From the NCBI GenBank assembly GCA_021819605.1, contig JAKAQT010000027.1:1-13894 (forward strand): a stretch of 13,894 bases of DNA, read 5' to 3'. Made by a program: the position numbers and the translations under genes. The notes under the pieces are model-generated. The model did not search any database, was not told the origin of the DNA, and saw only the letters and a list, made by a program, of their open reading frames with translations. Shown here piece after piece: positions 12,897 through 13,894 of this stretch (position 1 is the stretch's first letter; each line of letters begins with the position of its first letter). This stretch comes from Thermoplasmata archaeon. Its GTDB lineage: Archaea; Thermoplasmatota; Thermoplasmata; Thermoplasmatales; Thermoplasmataceae.

Positions 12897-13894
12897 ATGC
12901 AAGTGCTCCTGATTTACCTGCTGTGGGCGGCCATGGCCGCCATGGCTGCTGCAATGGCTTTTGCAATATATGCAGCCAGCAGGGCAGACAATCCGTTGCG
13001 GAAGCTGGTGGTTTACCTCATCCTCGCAATGATGAACGGAATGCTTGTTGGCCCCTTTATCTATCTGGCATTTCCCGGCATTCTCTCTGAAATAGGTGCT
13101 GTTGAGGTGGCACTGGTTGCCATGGCTGTGGAACTCATTCCGTTCCTGGCCCTGTTCATGCGCGATATATTCCTTGAGGATCAGGATGCTTCAAGAAGAT
13201 TCCTCATGGTTTTCACCTCGGTCTTTGTGATCCTTGACGAAGTCCTCATGAGCCTGGTGTTCAATCTTGTACTGTCGCATCAGCAATACCTGGCCTTGAT
13301 GAGCACCAGCCCGGTAGCTGCAATATTCCAGTCAGTCTCCAGCTACTGGTTTGTCTTTCCAATGAGCATTGAGATGTTCCTGAGCATAATACTCATGAGA
13401 AGGGACCAGAACTCCTGGATACTGGTTCTGTTGCTGTCGCAGGCATCAATAATGTTTCTTGCTCCTCCGGCAGTCACCGGATATCACTGGGGCCCGCTGA
13501 TGGTATACCTGTCCGGGGCCGTCATGACCGGGTTCTTTGTATTCCTTTTTGAGCACCTGTACAGGGCGCAGTCGGTCAGGAGATCAATGGGTTCGTACAT
13601 CCTCCTGCTTCTTGCAGTGTACACCGCCATGATGGCGGGAGTTTTCCTGTGGCAGGTATACGGGAGCATCTACCTCTTTTCCCTGGCAATGATAGCAGAC
13701 ATGGTCCTGTACCTGTGGGGCACCCTCCACAGGGGCATGCTTTCAACCGGCTCACGCACCTACTGGCTTGCAAACAGAAGATGGTCCTTCAGTTTTCTCC
13801 TCCTTGTTTTCGCGGCTGAATTCTTCATGGGTGCAGCCTTTGACATCCAGTATTACGGGGCTGTTCCATTCATTGCCTCCACAGGAATTGTGCC
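12897..13894 (+). CDS. Polytopic membrane protein, family not recognised (3' end outside window)
   Basis: The frame is open from the ATG at 12897 to the window edge, giving 332 residues with no stop. About ten hydrophobic segments are visible (roughly residues 3-26, 37-61, 68-90, 103-127, 148-168, 172-192, 197-220, 232-252, 256-276 and 297-315), joined by short loops with Arg/Lys clusters such as MRRDQN (167-172), YRAQSVRR (222-229) and LANRRW (291-296). It is notably rich in Met and aromatic residues. Charged or polar residues lie inside or beside the hydrophobic segments (E79, D114-E115, E159, H197, E219, D268), which suggests transport or electron transfer, but no family motif is recognised. 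The N-terminus is Ala/Met-rich, with in-frame ATGs at 12933, 12942 and 12954 as alternative starts. Only a weak ribosome-site match (CTGGG) precedes the first ATG. No downstream neighbour is available to help assign a role. Confidence 0.8.
   Translation, partial: MQVLLIYLLWAAMAAMAAAMAFAIYAASRADNPLRKLVVYLILAMMNGMLVGPFIYLAFPGILSEIGAVEVALVAMAVELIPFLALFMRDIFLEDQDASRRFLMVFTSVFVILDEVLMSLVFNLVLSHQQYLALMSTSPVAAIFQSVSSYWFVFPMSIEMFLSIILMRRDQNSWILVLLLSQASIMFLAPPAVTGYHWGPLMVYLSGAVMTGFFVFLFEHLYRAQSVRRSMGSYILLLLAVYTAMMAGVFLWQVYGSIYLFSLAMIADMVLYLWGTLHRGMLSTGSRTYWLANRRWSFSFLLLVFAAEFFMGAAFDIQYYGAVPFIASTGIV
12926..12941. repeat. 16-base perfect palindrome near the start of the membrane-protein gene
   Basis: GGCGGCCATGGCCGCC equals its own reverse complement and is all G/C except the central AT. 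It lies 29 bases after the first ATG and contains the second in-frame ATG (12933). In RNA it cannot form an intramolecular hairpin without a loop at its centre, so any role is more likely in DNA or mRNA dimer contact. It may simply reflect Ala-Met-Ala codon choice. Confidence 0.6.

Noticed and set aside
12709..12912. 67-codon TTG-started frame in the pyrG / membrane-protein intergenic region
   Set aside because: It has a rare start codon, no ribosome site and no coding-like composition, and it overlaps the better-supported membrane-protein start in another frame.

Overview
The window looks like chromosomal DNA from a euryarchaeon, most likely of the Thermoplasmata (Thermoplasmatales-like). 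The main evidence is the large subunit of the D-family DNA polymerase, an archaeal short-type PRPP synthase, an archaeal Ogg2 glycosylase, an archaeal KptA with an N-terminal zinc ribbon, a single GPN-loop GTPase, and A/T-rich TATA elements placed 24-29 bases before several start codons. The order-level placement is inference. No rRNA, tRNA, CRISPR array, transposase or integrase was seen, and coding density is high.

Layout. Positions 1-1703 (+ strand) hold the 3' part of an Old Yellow Enzyme-type iron-sulfur flavoprotein, then a YwiC-like membrane protein. From 1756 to 12677 every gene is on the minus strand. In transcription order these are: (i) pyrG, an SCP2-domain protein, polC (DP2) and a GPN GTPase, each overlapping the next by 4 bases; (ii) a small zinc-ribbon protein with its own promoter region; (iii) superoxide dismutase; (iv) ogg and nnr; (v) prs and kptA. 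At 12678-12896 is a divergent intergenic region. From 12897 to the right edge (+ strand) runs a large polytopic membrane protein that I cannot assign to a family; it is cut by the window end.

How the genes fit together. The overlapping operon joins CTP supply to the replicative polymerase and a GPN GTPase, with an SCP2-fold protein between them. The middle of the minus strand has a damage-repair theme: superoxide removal (Sod), 8-oxoguanine excision (Ogg) and repair of hydrated NAD(P)H (Nnr). Prs makes PRPP, the ribose-phosphate donor for nucleotide and NAD synthesis, and KptA consumes NAD. Initiation signals fall into two classes. Genes behind a TATA element have little or no leader and mostly no Shine-Dalgarno sequence, while genes inside operons carry GGAG-type sites.

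I found no clearly new multi-gene defence or mobile system. The best leads are the SCP2-polC-GPN coupling, the putative promoter and 4-codon leader ORF before the zinc-ribbon gene, the short C-terminal half of the flavoprotein, the His-type Sod, and the unidentified membrane protein at the right edge.
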